A stretch of DNA of 64,000 nt, from positions 62,001 through 126,000 of the forward strand of contig JAULAV010002341.1 of NCBI GenBank assembly GCA_030789695.1. The letters are read 5' to 3'. Origin of the DNA: Scilla litardierei (taxonomy: Eukaryota > Streptophyta > Magnoliopsida > Asparagales > Asparagaceae). The translations under genes were made by a program, and so were the position numbers. Positions 23,199-35,026 of the stretch are shown in pieces; the first letter of the stretch is position 1, and each line of letters begins with the position of its first letter. The notes below the pieces were generated by a model. The model was not told the DNA's origin. It was given only the letters and a program-made list of their open reading frames with translations, and ran no database searches.

Positions 23199-25709
23199 TA
23201 TCACGCCCCGCTTCCCAATTACAGAAGGCGAGACGCGAGAAGGTCCGCTCGGACCTGGAGCTGTGAAGCTGCAGTCTGATAAGCATCTGTGAATGATACC
23301 AATGGCAGATTCTTGCAATGTGACGAAACAACAACATAAATAGAAAGCAGACATAGAAATATCCACCAACAATATCCAACAAATATTTTAACATCACAGA
23401 GAATAGTCACAAAAGAAGTACATAGTCTAAACAAAGGCCCAAAGCATGGCCGAAACATAAAGCAGAGAGATATAGGTGCTACGCACTGAAATCTAATAGC
23501 AACTACTAAAACAGCAACAACTAAAAGAAGTCTCCAAGTGAGTCTAGAACTGGTCACCAGTGTCCTCAAACTCAACCTCTGTAGGAACCTCGAACTCTAC
23601 GTCCGCGAACTGCTCGTCCTCTGCGACTAACTCTGACTCAGAACCTGACATGTGACACCCAAAGAGGAGAGGGCACATGTCAGCAAAAGTCTCCCAAAGG
23701 AAAACGGAGGACTTTTGTGCAAGGTACAAACAAAAGTAAAGCGACTAGCAGTTCTAATATGATGAAATAGCATGACATTAAAAGTATGCAATAATTAAAA
23801 TGACATTATGAAACAAGCATGCACATCGTAGCAGAAACTACAAACACACTATTTCACGATTCATGAATCACTAAATTTTCACATTGTGCACATAATTTAT
23901 GCCTTACAGCTGAAGTGGCTGTACGAGCACACTTCTACGTTGAGTGGTCGCTTAACCCTACCCCTCCACGTGTATCGAGCGTTGGTTTACCAACTACATT
24001 GTGCTCGCTTCTGGATCACGAGCCAGGAAGTGTTTTTGGCATAGGGTTGTGCCCGTAATGCAGGTGCCTAGCCTCAATAGTTATAATTATTGTAGCGTAT
24101 GCTACGCAATCACGATGGAACAATTTGATGCATGACATGACATGGCAATGAGCAGTTAAAAGTGCGTACAGTTAATTGAAAGTAAACGTGACAGGCAGCA
24201 TGAAATGATAGCATGGTAAAGGTGTCGGATCTAGCTTCGTTGTCAAGCTAGATCTAGTAGGGTGTCTAGGCAACTATCATTTCATCGCAAAGTCTCTTTT
24301 ACGCTAGTACACAAATTGGCCTAAACGTGGCCTAAACAAACTCTGGCAAGTATCACTTGCCTGTTTTTCACTTTCTTGGTGTCGTCGGATTCGTCTCGAC
24401 AGGTACTACGCTACAGTGATAACGGTTCGCTGGTTTGATAAAACATATAATCAGATTAGACTGTTTTTGATCATAACAGCGTTACAAAAACTTCCTATGA
24501 CGTCTAATCGATCCGTTTTATTATGTCTTCTAAATTACGGTGTGGGTTATAGGTTATAGGTAGGGGTACTAACTATTACGCAGCGAATGGAGCAGCGATA
24601 GCGATACACACGACGTCTACGGTCTGAAACTCGTCGCGGCAGCGAGGGAAACGACGGACAGCGGCGTCTGGAAGCTCTGCAGGTGGTTGTCGATGCTAGG
24701 ATGAGTGCTATCAGCAGTTCGTGCGTGGGTAGAGGCTGACTGCAAGTTGCACGCGGCTGCCCTTGGGTTCTGTCGAATAGAAGAGGGCAGGCGGGTCGGA
24801 ACTGGGCACGGGGATGATGGCAGGTCGAAGGGGAGGCCATCGGGGTGGTTTTCGACGGTCTACAGGCGGTTGGGGGGGCCGGTGGTGGAGAAAGGAGGGA
24901 GGATAGAGGTCCTCCGGCGGTTTGTGCGTGGATGAAGGGAGGTCGATGGCGTTTGTGTGAGCTTGAGGGTTGTGGCGTGGAGAAGATGGAGGGGCACCGT
25001 GAGTGCTTGCGAGGCTGGGGTTGTGCGAGAGGGGTTCAGCTCGTGTGCGTGGGGAAGAAGGAGGAAAGAAACGTAGGGAAGGCGGCTGCATTAGGTCTAG
25101 GGTGCTGTAGGTTAGCTGTAGGAAAACAATTGCCTAGGGATCTTATAATAACAATAGGGTGAGGGTTATCATGTGGGTGGAGAGAGATGGGAAAGTGGGG
25201 AGACAGGGTACGGGTTGTTGGGATATAGGGGGTTATAATCCTAATTGGTTAGGAAAGATAATTAACAGAACTAAGTGTAAGATAATAAAGAGTTTTGTTT
25301 TTAAAACTCAGATCCTGAAAAGATTCTGAAATAAACTAAACGTTTTGAAAATGAAAATGTGTTTTGTTAAGATACAGATTAGTTACAAAAATATAATAAT
25401 ATTAATAATAGTTAGGTTAGTTTTTAAACTTTAATTCTTGAAAGGATTTTAACCGTAAGAGTTTGAAAAGGAGAAAAGTAAAAAGAAAACATTAATGAAT
25501 AACGATAATCAGATTTTATAGTTTCGCCCTTAGGCATCCAAAAATTACAAACAAGATATCGGGGTGGTTGCACCTCCGAGAGGATCGTGAATGCGAGGTC
25601 TGGTCACGCGTCCGAGCTACGGAAAAGTAATAATAATACCAAATACGAATATACACACCACAAACAATGTACGCGCTAAAATACGTACAACCGGACCGTG
25701 GTCGTTACA
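23199..25709 (-). repeat. 3' LTR of Tekay element B
   Basis: Read on the minus strand: TGTAACGACC to GGGGCGTGATA, 2,511 bp. The terminal CA is mutated to TA. Just inside lies the polypurine tract AAGGTGGGTAGGA (minus strand, 25710-25722). Confidence 0.88.
23544..23651 (-). CDS. conserved 35-codon acidic ORF in a Tekay LTR, copy 3
   Basis: ATG to TAG, 35 residues, with AEDEQFADVEFE and the end EDTGDQF. Same length, position (about 350 bp from the LTR 3' end) and acidic character as the copies at 4275 and 4819, although the LTRs differ widely upstream. Function unknown. Confidence 0.5.
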   Translation of the reverse strand: MSGSESELVAEDEQFADVEFEVPTEVEFEDTGDQF

Positions 25710-26656
25710 TCCTACCCACCTTATGAATGATTCCGCCCTCGGAATCAACATCAACCACTGCCTTGAAATAAGTGCGGGAAGCGCTCTCTCATTATCATCC
25801 TCGCACTACCTGGTGGACTCCCCAGGTGAACCATGACGCCACTGCACTCTAACTAGGTCGATGGTCTTATTCCTCAACTGCTTCTGCCGTCGATCCAGAA
25901 TCTCAACTGGTTGCTGATCATAGGTCAGGTTCGGTCGGACCATGATCTCTGAGAAATCCACGGTATGAGATGGATCACTGACGTATCGACGTAACTGAGA
26001 TACGTGAAACACGTCGTGAACTCCCTCCAGTGACGACAGCAATGCCAAGCGGTAAGCCACAGCTCCAACACGCTCCAGGACATTAAAAGTTCCAATATAC
26101 CTCGGACTTAGCTTGCCTCTCTTTCCAAATTAAATAACACCTTGATTCAGAGAGATCTTGAGAAAAATATGGTCTCCAGGCTGAAACTCTAACGGTCGCT
26201 GTTTAGCATCTGCCCCATGCTTGAAACGGTCCTGAGCGATCCTCAGCTTCTCCCTGATGTTCCTCACAACATCCATAGCCTCAATAATCATCTCTGGCCC
26301 TAACAGCTCCCTGTCTCTAATGTCATCCCAGCTCAGTGGCGATCGACATTTCTTCCCATATAGCGCGGAAAATGGCGCCATGCCAATGCTCGCCTGGTAG
26401 CTGTTATTATAGGCAAACTCCACATGATGATGATGATCCTTCCAAAATCCCTTGAAGTCCAATATGCACGCTCTCAGCATGTCCTCCAAAATCTGAATCA
26501 TCCTCTCAGATTGCCATCCGTCTGCGGGTGGTACACGGTACTGAAACTCAGACTCGTACCCAGACTCTTCTGCAGACTCTGCCAAAACTGAGATGTGAAT
26601 CTCGTGTCTCTGTCTGACAGGATACTCATGGGGACTCCGTGAAGTCGCACGATCTC

Positions 26657-26727
26657 CTACACGATTCGCGTTACATCACTATCTAAACTAGAGAAAAGAA
26701 ATAAAAACGGAGAGTAAAAGAATTTAC
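26657..26727 (-). other. putative intron in the integrase core of Tekay element B
   Basis: On the minus strand GTAAATTCTTTT to ATCGTGTAG, 71 nt. It sits between ATGGAG and GAGATCGTGCGACTTC, exactly the codon position of the intron at 1208-1278. The two copies are similar along their whole length with scattered substitutions, and both keep GT and AG ends. Confidence 0.7.
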
Positions 26728-26961
26728 CTCCATGTATCTCCTCGCTAGTATCTCAGTGGAATGTCCCACTCGGAAAGGGATAAAGTGCGTAGATTTGGTC
26801 AGTCGATCTACGACTACCCAAATCGCGTCGTTCTGTTTCGGACTCCGAGGTAGTCCAGTCACGAAATCCATAGTGATGTGTTGCCAGTTCCACTCCGGAA
26901 TTGGAAGCGGTTGTAGCAACCCTGTTGTACGCCGATGCTCTGCCTTAACTTGCTGGCACAC

Positions 26962-28595
26962 TGGTTGACCCGAAAAGGTGCTCTCTCTCAAGCGCAAGAG
27001 TCCGTACAAGTAATATAATCTGGGAGTCCAGATGTCGAATCCTCAGGAGGAAATCTGTTGCAACCACAATTCAAATCAAATAGAAATCCAACAAAGAGAA
27101 ACTAACCACTTCACTAATTGTGGTGATGATGGTGTGAAAGTACGTGATGGTGATGTGCGAACAATACGAACAACGAAAAGTCGTATAAGAAAGTATCGAC
27201 AAAAATTATGCACATGGTATGGCTTCGTTAGGATCAATGATTCGTATTAATTTGGTTGACAAGTATAACGCAATGAATTCTCCTTTTGGGAGCAATTCAC
27301 CGGAAAATACCCAATATAACTCAATGAATTCTCCTTTTGGGAGCAATTCATCGGAAGATACCCTTTTGGGGGTTAAAGCACAATATTCAATAAGATCGTC
27401 GCTAAAGTTATAATACGATATGAAACTCTCTTTTGGAGAGATCAAAACTACGGTATGAAACTCCCTTTTGGGGAGATCAAAACTCACCCTTTTGGGGCGA
27501 TCATCAACTCAATCACTTCTTTTGGAAGATGAAAAAGACGATTTAATAACAAAGATTACAACTTTAGCGACGTTTAACGATTTAGCACAAGGAATACAAC
27601 CAAATAAACACAAATAATATCCCCTAACTACGCCATACCATGCACAATAACAATTTAGCTACTCATGGTGCAAGAATAAACAAGTTTCATAGAAGAATAC
27701 ATCAATCTAATAGCAAAATACAATAGAAAAGCACCAAATACGAGGTTTAAGTTAAGAAATTTATCACCAAATATCCTTAAAAAGACACAAAAACTCTCTG
27801 GAAATAAGAAAATAGCCTTTGGAATTTTCAAGAATTTTTTGGTGGCGAAATACGGCTCCTAGAGCCTCCAATACGCTCAAAATATGCCAAAATCTGCTTG
27901 TATACGCCCAAAACCCCTAGAATACGCTTAAATATTAGCATTGCGGGTTTACTGTGCGTTAACGGGTTCAAACCCGCACCATTTACGCCTAAACCCGCTT
28001 CAAACAGCCGGCACAAATGAGAGCCGCACGATCCATGCGGGATCGCACAGCAACTTGACACGTGCCCTTTCTAATCGGGTCTGAGTCTCGACCTCACCCG
28101 CATCCGCTTCAATTCACAAGTCTGAATGCGGGTTTTTTTCTCGACCGTGGGATTACGATCGCACGGCCAGCGCTTGGCTTCGTTCGCTCCGCATCCGACT
28201 ACGCTTCGGATTCCCCTGGGCCGTTGGATCAAGCGGGAGGCGGCGGATGATAGACACGTGGCAGCGTCTGATTGGTCGGCGGCGGTATAATCATATTTCT
28301 TTGCGTATTTCTCCAATTAATTAGTATTCTGCATTCAAAAATACACAGTAATTAGCACAGATCTCAGAAAAATACAAATAAATAGTCGTTGGAATTGTGA
28401 GATCGAGACTAAGCTATGAAAAATATAAAAAGTGCAGAAATACTTCATTAATTACTATTTTGTGCTCAAATAAGGTGTTTTCTCTAATAAATGATGGTGT
28501 AGAAAATACATACGTATTAGAGAACAATATAGCATCATACGAGCACAAAATAGGGCTAAATGGGGGGTTAAATATGTAATATTGAACCCGAATCA
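26962..28595 (-). repeat. 3' LTR of element A
   Basis: On the minus strand TGATTCGGGTTC to GGTCAACCA, 1,634 bp, almost identical to 31101-32734. It contains a direct repeat with CTCCTTTTGGGAGCAATTCA twice (plus strand, 27278 and 27328). Confidence 0.9.
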
Positions 28596-28608
28596 CACCC
28601 CCCAACTA
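28596..28608 (-). promoter_or_regulatory. polypurine tract next to the 3' LTR of element A
   Basis: TAGTTGGGGGGTG on the minus strand directly precedes the LTR start TGATTCGG. Confidence 0.75.
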
Positions 28609-29513
28609 GCGATTTGCTAGTCTCTAGCAGAAAGAGCGATTAATACGGATGAGTAATAAAACAATAAGTTCTTTCAAATTGCTCATGGCATGGCTCAATA
28701 ATACGCATTCCAACATGATCTTGACCATCAATATACACATCCATGAACAAAATCAATCACATGATATTTTCTCTAATTTAGTATGAATAAATAACATGCA
28801 AGCGTCGTTTTACGCAAGCGAAAGTATAACACGTCGTTTTTCTCTAGTTTTCTTGTTTCCAAGGAATTGGCCTATCAAAATAATCATTCAAGATATGGGT
28901 ATTGAAGTTGCTTAGTATATTAACCATTTCTTTTCTTTTATTAGTTCTGCGTAATGCGCATCAAGCAACATTCGCAGAAAAATGTATAACTCCATCAAAT
29001 GAGTGAGTTTCCGGTCAATGGCTCCCAAATCAGACTATAATAGGGCATTAGGCCAAAAAGGACCCCTCGGACTGTACTACTCGAGCCAACCAAGTTATTT
29101 ATTAGTGACATACTTATTCATTTCATTTTTCATTCATTTCTTTTCTTTTCCTTTTTTTCTTTGTAAGCAACTCAACACCCATATTTTCGAACATAAACAT
29201 TAATAACCATGGCCACATTCCTCTTCAACTTGAAGACTATTCCAATAAATCGTGTATACTTAAGCTTTTTCATCACATTAGCATGCATGAAATAAATTCA
29301 AACTATTTCGAGATATTAATCATGGAAATTGAAAGTTTTTATGAATAGCATATTAACGGTAATTCCATGAAGGGAAAATAATTTAATCAAGCCATTAACA
29401 ATTTTTAGAACTCAATTAATGCGTAATCATCCGTATTTGAGGCATATGAAGGAGTTTTAAAATGATGAGATTTGGTGATTTATTCTTCTCAAAAAAAATC
29501 CTAAGGTCTCATA
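28609..29513 (-). other. element A 3' non-coding region
   Basis: About 900 bp between the internal and terminal polypurine tracts. Only short ORFs. It sits where autonomous Athila elements may carry an env-like gene, but nothing of that kind is recognised here. Confidence 0.5.
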
Positions 29514-29528
29514 CACACCCCCCAACTA
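29514..29528 (-). promoter_or_regulatory. internal copy of the polypurine tract in element A
   Basis: TAGTTGGGGGGTGTG on the minus strand is identical over 15 bases to the tract at the LTR border (28594-28608). It follows the gag region and is preceded by ATTGAGGACAATGTCC. Element C has an equivalent tract at 49767-49780. Confidence 0.6.
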
Positions 29529-29596
29529 AAGATGGACATTGTCCTCAATGTCGAAAGGGGTACGAGTTTATTCAAGCTAGCAACCTAGAAAGCATA

Positions 29597-30973
29597 TAAA
29601 AACTACACTACTGGAAAGAACACACCGTGATCAAATGGCGGATCCCGAATCTTTAATTGTGGATGAAGTTGTTCAATTTGCTCCTTGCGCTCCTCGGCGA
29701 GTATTCTTCCTCCAACGACTAAACTGGATCCCAGCAATGAGCTCCCAGCATCTCTATAAGATGTCCACCTGTTTCCTGCAAGAGATGAGTTACGTCAATC
29801 CATTTCAGTCTAAGATTATTATTGATAAAAATAGGGTTATTTAGTACCGACCCCCTGTGTTTTCTCCGAAATTAGCAACACCCCCCTATGGTTTCAATAA
29901 TTAGTAAGACCCCCTTATTGTATCCAATTTGGACTCCCCCGCCTATAGGAAGACCCCCCTAAACAGGGGGAGGGGGTCCAAAATTGGGTGCCATAGGGGG
30001 GGCTTACTAATTATTGAAACCATAGGGGGGTGTTGCTAATTTCGGAGAAAACACAGGGGGTCGGTACTAAATAACCCATAAAAATATTCCAAATGTAGTC
30101 ATCAAAATAGTTGAAATAAATTAGAGCAAGTTGACGACTACTCCCTGAAAGATATGCACTACTCTCGGTATGATGCTCGATCGTTGGGGAGAGGGGTAAA
30201 TGATTTTGGGACAAAACTGGAGGAGGGCATGGTTCTGACTCCATGGCGATAATCTCAAAACCCTTGTCCCTAGCTGTCTCCTCCTCTCGTTCATCCAAAA
30301 TTGCTAGCTCGTCCTCTCTTTTGCACACACTTTCTGCCATGTGGATATTATTTTTGCCCTCAACGTGACATGGCTCGCTCGATGTACCTGCAATAGAAGA
30401 TAAATTCGTATTAGATTCTTGAAGTTGAATTTTAAAATAATTATTTTCTTCTAAGCAAGCGGCAATCAAATTAAGATTTTCAATGGAATTTTGAATCTGC
30501 CGACTCCGAGCAAGGAAATTCTCTTGGAATTGATGGGATGTAGCCTCCTGTGTCTGAATAATCGAGTGAACTTCCTCTTTCAAGGATTGCAAAGGTACGT
30601 CTACGCTTTGCTCTTCTTGATTAAGGCACGAAGGCTCCGTTGAATCGCACTCTGAAGTCTCTTCCATGGTTTCTTCATTTTCTTGCAGAGACTCCATGTA
30701 TTCCCACGCCTCTGTCGGCGTCGTGCCTCCCAATAATTCCTGCAGCTGTGGTCGTAGTCCATCTAGGAAGGACGCCATAAGCTCTTCATTTGTGTACCCA
30801 TGCTGCGGATAGCTCGATACTATATTTGTGAACCTCCTCCAGGCCTGAAAGAAAGTTTCACAGTCAGTTTTATTAAAATTAATGATCTTGAGCTTCTCCA
30901 TCCTATGTTTGTGTGCATTAGCATACTTTGCATCATACAGATTGTTTGTGCAATAGAAATTCATATACTCCAT
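29597..30973 (-). pseudogene. gag-like protein of element A, interrupted by a MITE
   Basis: On the minus strand the ORF opens at 30973 (MEYMNFYCTNNLYDAKYANA). It contains the gag-type motif TFFQAWRRFTNIVSSYPQHG, GTTPTEAWEYMESL, a long acidic and Gln-rich middle (likely coiled coil) and FDDYIWNIF. There a 244-bp MITE (29834-30077) enters, so the present ORF ends inside the MITE at 30011. Beyond it the frame resumes as NNLRLKWIDVTHLLQETGG and stops at a TAG near 29724. A further frame reads IEQLHPQLKIRDPP near 29640, matching the gag end of element C. Length is unusual for Ty3/gypsy gag and no zinc knuckle is visible. It probably packages element RNA, an inference from gag similarity. Confidence 0.75.
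29834..30077. mobile_element. Mutator-like MITE with 75-bp perfect terminal inverted repeats
   Basis: 244 bp. GGGTTATTTAGTACCGACCC at the left end is matched by its complement at the right end, and the inverted repeat is perfect over 75 bases. Both sides carry the 9-bp direct repeat ATAAAAATA (29825-29833 and 30078-30086). A 9-bp duplication with long inverted repeats points to the Mutator-like superfamily. It has no coding capacity. Confidence 0.9.
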
Positions 30974-31077
30974 TTTGAAATAAAATAAAATAAAATAAAA
31001 GGTTTATGTACAGTAAAGTGGAAAGATCTCACCGAAGGTCCTCTAAATGAAATAAACCGTAGTCACAAACCATTCCT

Positions 31078-31094
31078 CCCCGGTAACGGCGCCA
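31078..31094 (-). promoter_or_regulatory. tRNA-Asp primer-binding site of element A
   Basis: TGGCGCCGTTACCGGGG on the minus strand, one mismatch to the complement of the tRNA-Asp 3' end. It lies six bases from the LTR. Confidence 0.85.
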
Positions 31095-31100
31095 AAAACT

Positions 31101-32734
31101 TGGTGGGACCGAAAAGGTGCTCTCTCTCAAGCGCAAGAGTCCGTACAAGTAATATAATCTGGGAGTCCAGATGTCGAATCCTCAGGAGGAAATCTGTTGC
31201 AACCACAATTCAAATCAAATAGAAATCCAACAAAGAGAAACTGACCACTTCACTAATGGTGGTGATGATGGTGTGAAAGTACGTGATGGTGATGTGCGAA
31301 CAATACGAACAACGAAAAGTCGTATAAGAAAGTATCGACAAAAAGTATGCACATGGTATGGCTTCGTTAGGATCAATGATTCGTATTAATTTGGTTGACA
31401 AGTATAACGCAATGAATTCTCCTTTTGGGAGCAATTCACCGGAAAATACCCAATATAACTCAATGAATTCTCCTTTTGGGAGCAATTCATCGGAAGATAC
31501 CCTTTTGGGGGTTAAAGCACAATATTCAATAAGATCGTCGCTAAAGTTATAATACGATATGAAACTCTCTTTTGGAGAGATCAAAACTACGGTATGAAAC
31601 TCCCTTTTGGGGAGATCAAAACTCACCCTTTTGGGGCGATCATCAACTCAATCACTTCTTTTGGAAGATGAAAAAGACGATTTAATAATAAAGATTACAA
31701 CTTTAGCAACGTTTAACGATTTAGCACAAGGAATACAACCAAATAAACACAAATAATATCCCCTAACTACGCCATACCATGCACAATAACAATTTAGCTA
31801 CTCATGGTGCAAGAATAAACAAGTTTCATAGAAGAATACATCAATCTAATAGCAAAATACAATAGAAAAGCACCAAATACGAGGTTTAAGTTAAGAAATT
31901 TATCACCAAATATCCTTGAAAAGACACAAAAACTCTTTGGAAATAAGAAAATAGCCTCTGGAATTTTACAGAATTTTGTGGTGGCGAAATACGGCTCCTA
32001 GAGCCTCCAATACGCTCAAAATACGCCAAAATCTGCTTGTATACGCCCAAAAACCCTAGAATACGCTTAAATATTAGCATTGCGGGTTTACTGTGCGTTA
32101 ACGGGTTCAAACCCGCACCATTTACGCCTAAACCCGCTTCAAAACAGCAGGCACAAATGAGAGCCGCACGATCCATGCGGGATCGCACAGCAGCTTGACA
32201 CGTGCCCTTTCTAATCGGGTCTGAGTCTCGACCTCACCCGCATCCGCTTCAATTCACAAGTCTGAATGCGGGTTTTTTTCTCGACCGTGGGATTACGATC
32301 GCACGGCCAGCGCTTGGCTTCGTTCGCTCCGCATCCGACTACGCTTCGGATTCCCCTGGGCCGTTGGATCAAGCGGGAGGCGGCGGATGATCGACACGTG
32401 GCAGCGTCTGATTGGTCGGCGGCGGTATAATCGTATTTCTTTGCGTATTTCTCCAATTAATTGGTATTCTGCATTCAAAAATACACAGTAATTAGCACAG
32501 ATCTCAGAAAAATACAAATAAATAGTCGTTGGAATCGTGAGATCGAGACCAAGCTATGAAAAATATAAAAAGTGCAGAAATACTTCATTAATTACTGTTT
32601 TGTGCTCAAATAAGGTGTTTTCTCTAATAAATGATGGTCAGAAAATACATACGTATTAGAGAACAATATAGCATCATACGAGCACAAAATAGGGCTAAAT
32701 GTGGGGTTAAATATGTAATATTGAACCCGAATCA
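31101..32734 (-). repeat. 5' LTR of element A
   Basis: TGATTCGGGTTC to GGTCCCACCA on the minus strand, 1,634 bp, partner of 26962-28595. Confidence 0.9.
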
Positions 32735-34927
32735 CACACCAAACACTTGGCAATGCTCCGTGCCACACTCCGCTTCATACCATGCCACCGGTAGTTCAGG
32801 CGAAGATACTTGTACATCTTGTGCCTCCAGGATGCACAGAATACGACGAGCTATGTGCCTCAACAAGCAACTCCTCTCTAACATCTCTAGCTGGCACACA
32901 AACTCTGGCTCCATACCTCAGCGAGCCATCCTCATTAATCAGAAAGTCAGTTCGCAGACTGGCTTCTACCTGCTCATGTATCGTCTTCAGCTTCGGATCT
33001 CCAGCCTGACCTACCTTGATCCGATCCACGATCATCGACTGTATCTGCATACACATCAACGACAAAACCTCTCCAGGAAGCACAATCTCAATACCTGACT
33101 CACAGAAATCTTGCTGCAATCTCCACTGTAAAGTCAACATCATAACCGCTGGAAGTCTGCTCAGCGCATCAGGAACCACATTCACCTTTCCAGGATGGTA
33201 CTACAAATCGATCTTGTAATCTGCCATGAGCTCCAACCATCGACGTTGTCGCATGTTGAGCTCCTTCTGCGTAAAGATATATTTCAAGCTTTTGTGATCA
33301 GTGAAAATATTCACCTTCTCACTCAGCAAGAAATGCCTCCAAATCTTGAGCGCAAATACGACTGCAGCCAACTCAAAATCGTGAGTCGGGTAGTTCTTCT
33401 CATGAGCCTTAAGCTGTCGAGAAGCGTATGCGACCACATGCCCATGCTGATGCAAAACACATCCGTGCCCTTTGCCAGAAGCATCGGAAAAGATCTCGAA
33501 ACCTCCACTCCGATCAGGCACAGCTGGAACAGGTACTGACGTCAACCTCTCCTTCAGAATAGAAAAGGCCTCCTCACAAGCATCGGACCAAACGAATGGT
33601 ATATCCTTCCTCGTCAGTCTAGTCATCGGCTCTGCAATCCGAGAGAAATCCTTGATGAAGCACCGATAATATCCTGTTAGCCCAAGAAAACTCCTGATCT
33701 CAGACACTGTCTGCAGATTCGGCCACTCTCTGATAGCCATGATCTTCTCTGGATCCACGGCTATGCCATCTCCTGACACCACATGTCCAAGAAAGGCAAC
33801 TCTATCCAGCCAGAACTCGCACTTGGAATACTTCGCATACAAACGATGCTTCCTCAAAATCTCCAAAACTGTCCTCAAGTGCTCAGCATGCTCCTCTTCC
33901 GACTTCGAATAGATCAAGATGTCGTCAATAAAGATAACGACGAACTTATCTAAGAAGTCGTAGAATATCAGGTTCATTAGGTTCATGAAAACTGCGGGTG
34001 CGTTGGTCACACCGAAAGGCATAACCATGAACTCGTAGTGTCCATACTTCGTTCTGAACGCTGTCTTCTGCACATCTTCCTTCTTAACCCTCAGCTGGTG
34101 ATATCCGCTCCTGAGATCCAGTTTAGAGAATACCTTCAATCCTCCAAGCTGATTGAAAATGTCGTCTATACGCGGTAACTGATACTTGTTCTTGATGGTG
34201 ACAGCATTCAACTCTCTGTAGTCCACGCACATACGACGCGAACCATCCTTCTTTTTCACCAGTAGAACAGGTGCTCCCTACGGAGACACACTCGGATGGA
34301 TATATCCCTTCTGTAAAAGCTCGTCCAACTGCCTACGTAGCTCCTCCAACTCTGCCGGAGCCATACGATATGGTGCTTTCGAAATGGGCTGCGCTCCCAG
34401 AATAAGATCAATTGAGAATTCAAGGGCTCGATCGGGCGGCAGTCTGGACAACTCCTCGGGGAAGACATCATCGAAATCTCTCACCACAGCTGGTCTACTC
34501 ATCTCCATCTGCATAGCCACAAGCTCCACCACAGGCTTGGCCCGAAACCTACCAGGCCCAAGCAAACTGCCACCGCTACTGAACTCGAAGGTCGGATAAC
34601 CAAGAATCTCAAACACCACTTTCTTCCATCGACAGTCGATCGTAGCGAAGAAGCAATTAAGCTAATCCATCCCGAGAATGGCATCATAATTGGTAATGTC
34701 GTGGACGATAAAATCGGCATATAGCTCGAGTCTACAGACAACCAAGGGACAAGATCGACAACCAAGAGATACCGAGATCAAACCATTCCCTGTAGCGATA
34801 ACCCAACTCTTGGAAAGAGGGGAAGTCGACAGAGAATGCTTGTCCACGAAACTCCGAGATAGAATGCACATGGATGCGCCGGAGTCGAAAAGAACCCGAG
34901 CGGGACAAGCACAAACAAGAACAACTC

Positions 34928-35026
34928 CTAACAGACAAACTAGAAATCAAAACTTATTCTAACAAACAAGATCTAATCTAACAAGCAAGATCAACTAATG
35001 AAAAGTAAAGACTAGTCTGAGGATAC
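34928..35026 (-). other. possible intron between gag and protease of Tekay element B
   Basis: On the minus strand 99 nt from GTATCCTCAG to GTCTGTTAG, with three in-frame stops. Removing them joins GAVIAG-type gag end (GTTATTGCAG) to GAGTTGTTCTTGTTTG. This gives VIAGVVLVCACPARVLFDSGAS, the continuous gag-protease reading usual for this group. Only one copy is available in the window. Confidence 0.45.

Larger units (their letters stand above)
26962..32734 (-). mobile_element. gag-only LTR element A (TR-GAG-like, Athila/Tat-related), complete
   Basis: Minus-strand element of 5,773 bp with LTRs of equal length (1,634 bp). It is flanked by the perfect 5-bp duplication CACAC (26957-26961, 32735-32739) and sits in the integrase of Tekay B. 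It has a tRNA-Asp PBS, one gag-like ORF and two polypurine tracts, and no protease, RT or integrase. It must have used enzymes of another element. A Mutator-like MITE later broke its gag. Confidence 0.92.
25710..34927 (-). pseudogene. Tekay element B pol (protease, RT, RNase H, integrase, chromodomain), broken and split by element A
   Basis: Minus strand. Protease (ARVLFDSGASMCILS near 34880) and RT ([35 protein letters not shown] near 33920). Then RNase H ([17 protein letters not shown]), integrase zinc region (cut by element A between CLV and CQQVK), core (MDFVTGLP near 26860), a 71-nt intron (26657-26727), TDGxSERMIQ near 26500, and chromodomain (EILDRRQKQLRNKTIDLV). Damage: TAG after GMD (34667) and after HPSVSP (34279), both at Trp codons. 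Further lesions are a CAG-to-TAG near 33210, a one-base loss after SVHPGG (near 32820), a one-base loss near 26510 and a frame break at the chromodomain Trp (25807). Non-functional. Confidence 0.9.

Noticed and set aside
24711..25091. 126-codon Pro/Ser-rich minus ORF, with a shorter counterpart at 37742-37975
   Set aside because: Low-complexity LTR leader sequence; the two LTR copies do not keep the same length or end, unlike the 35-codon acidic ORF.
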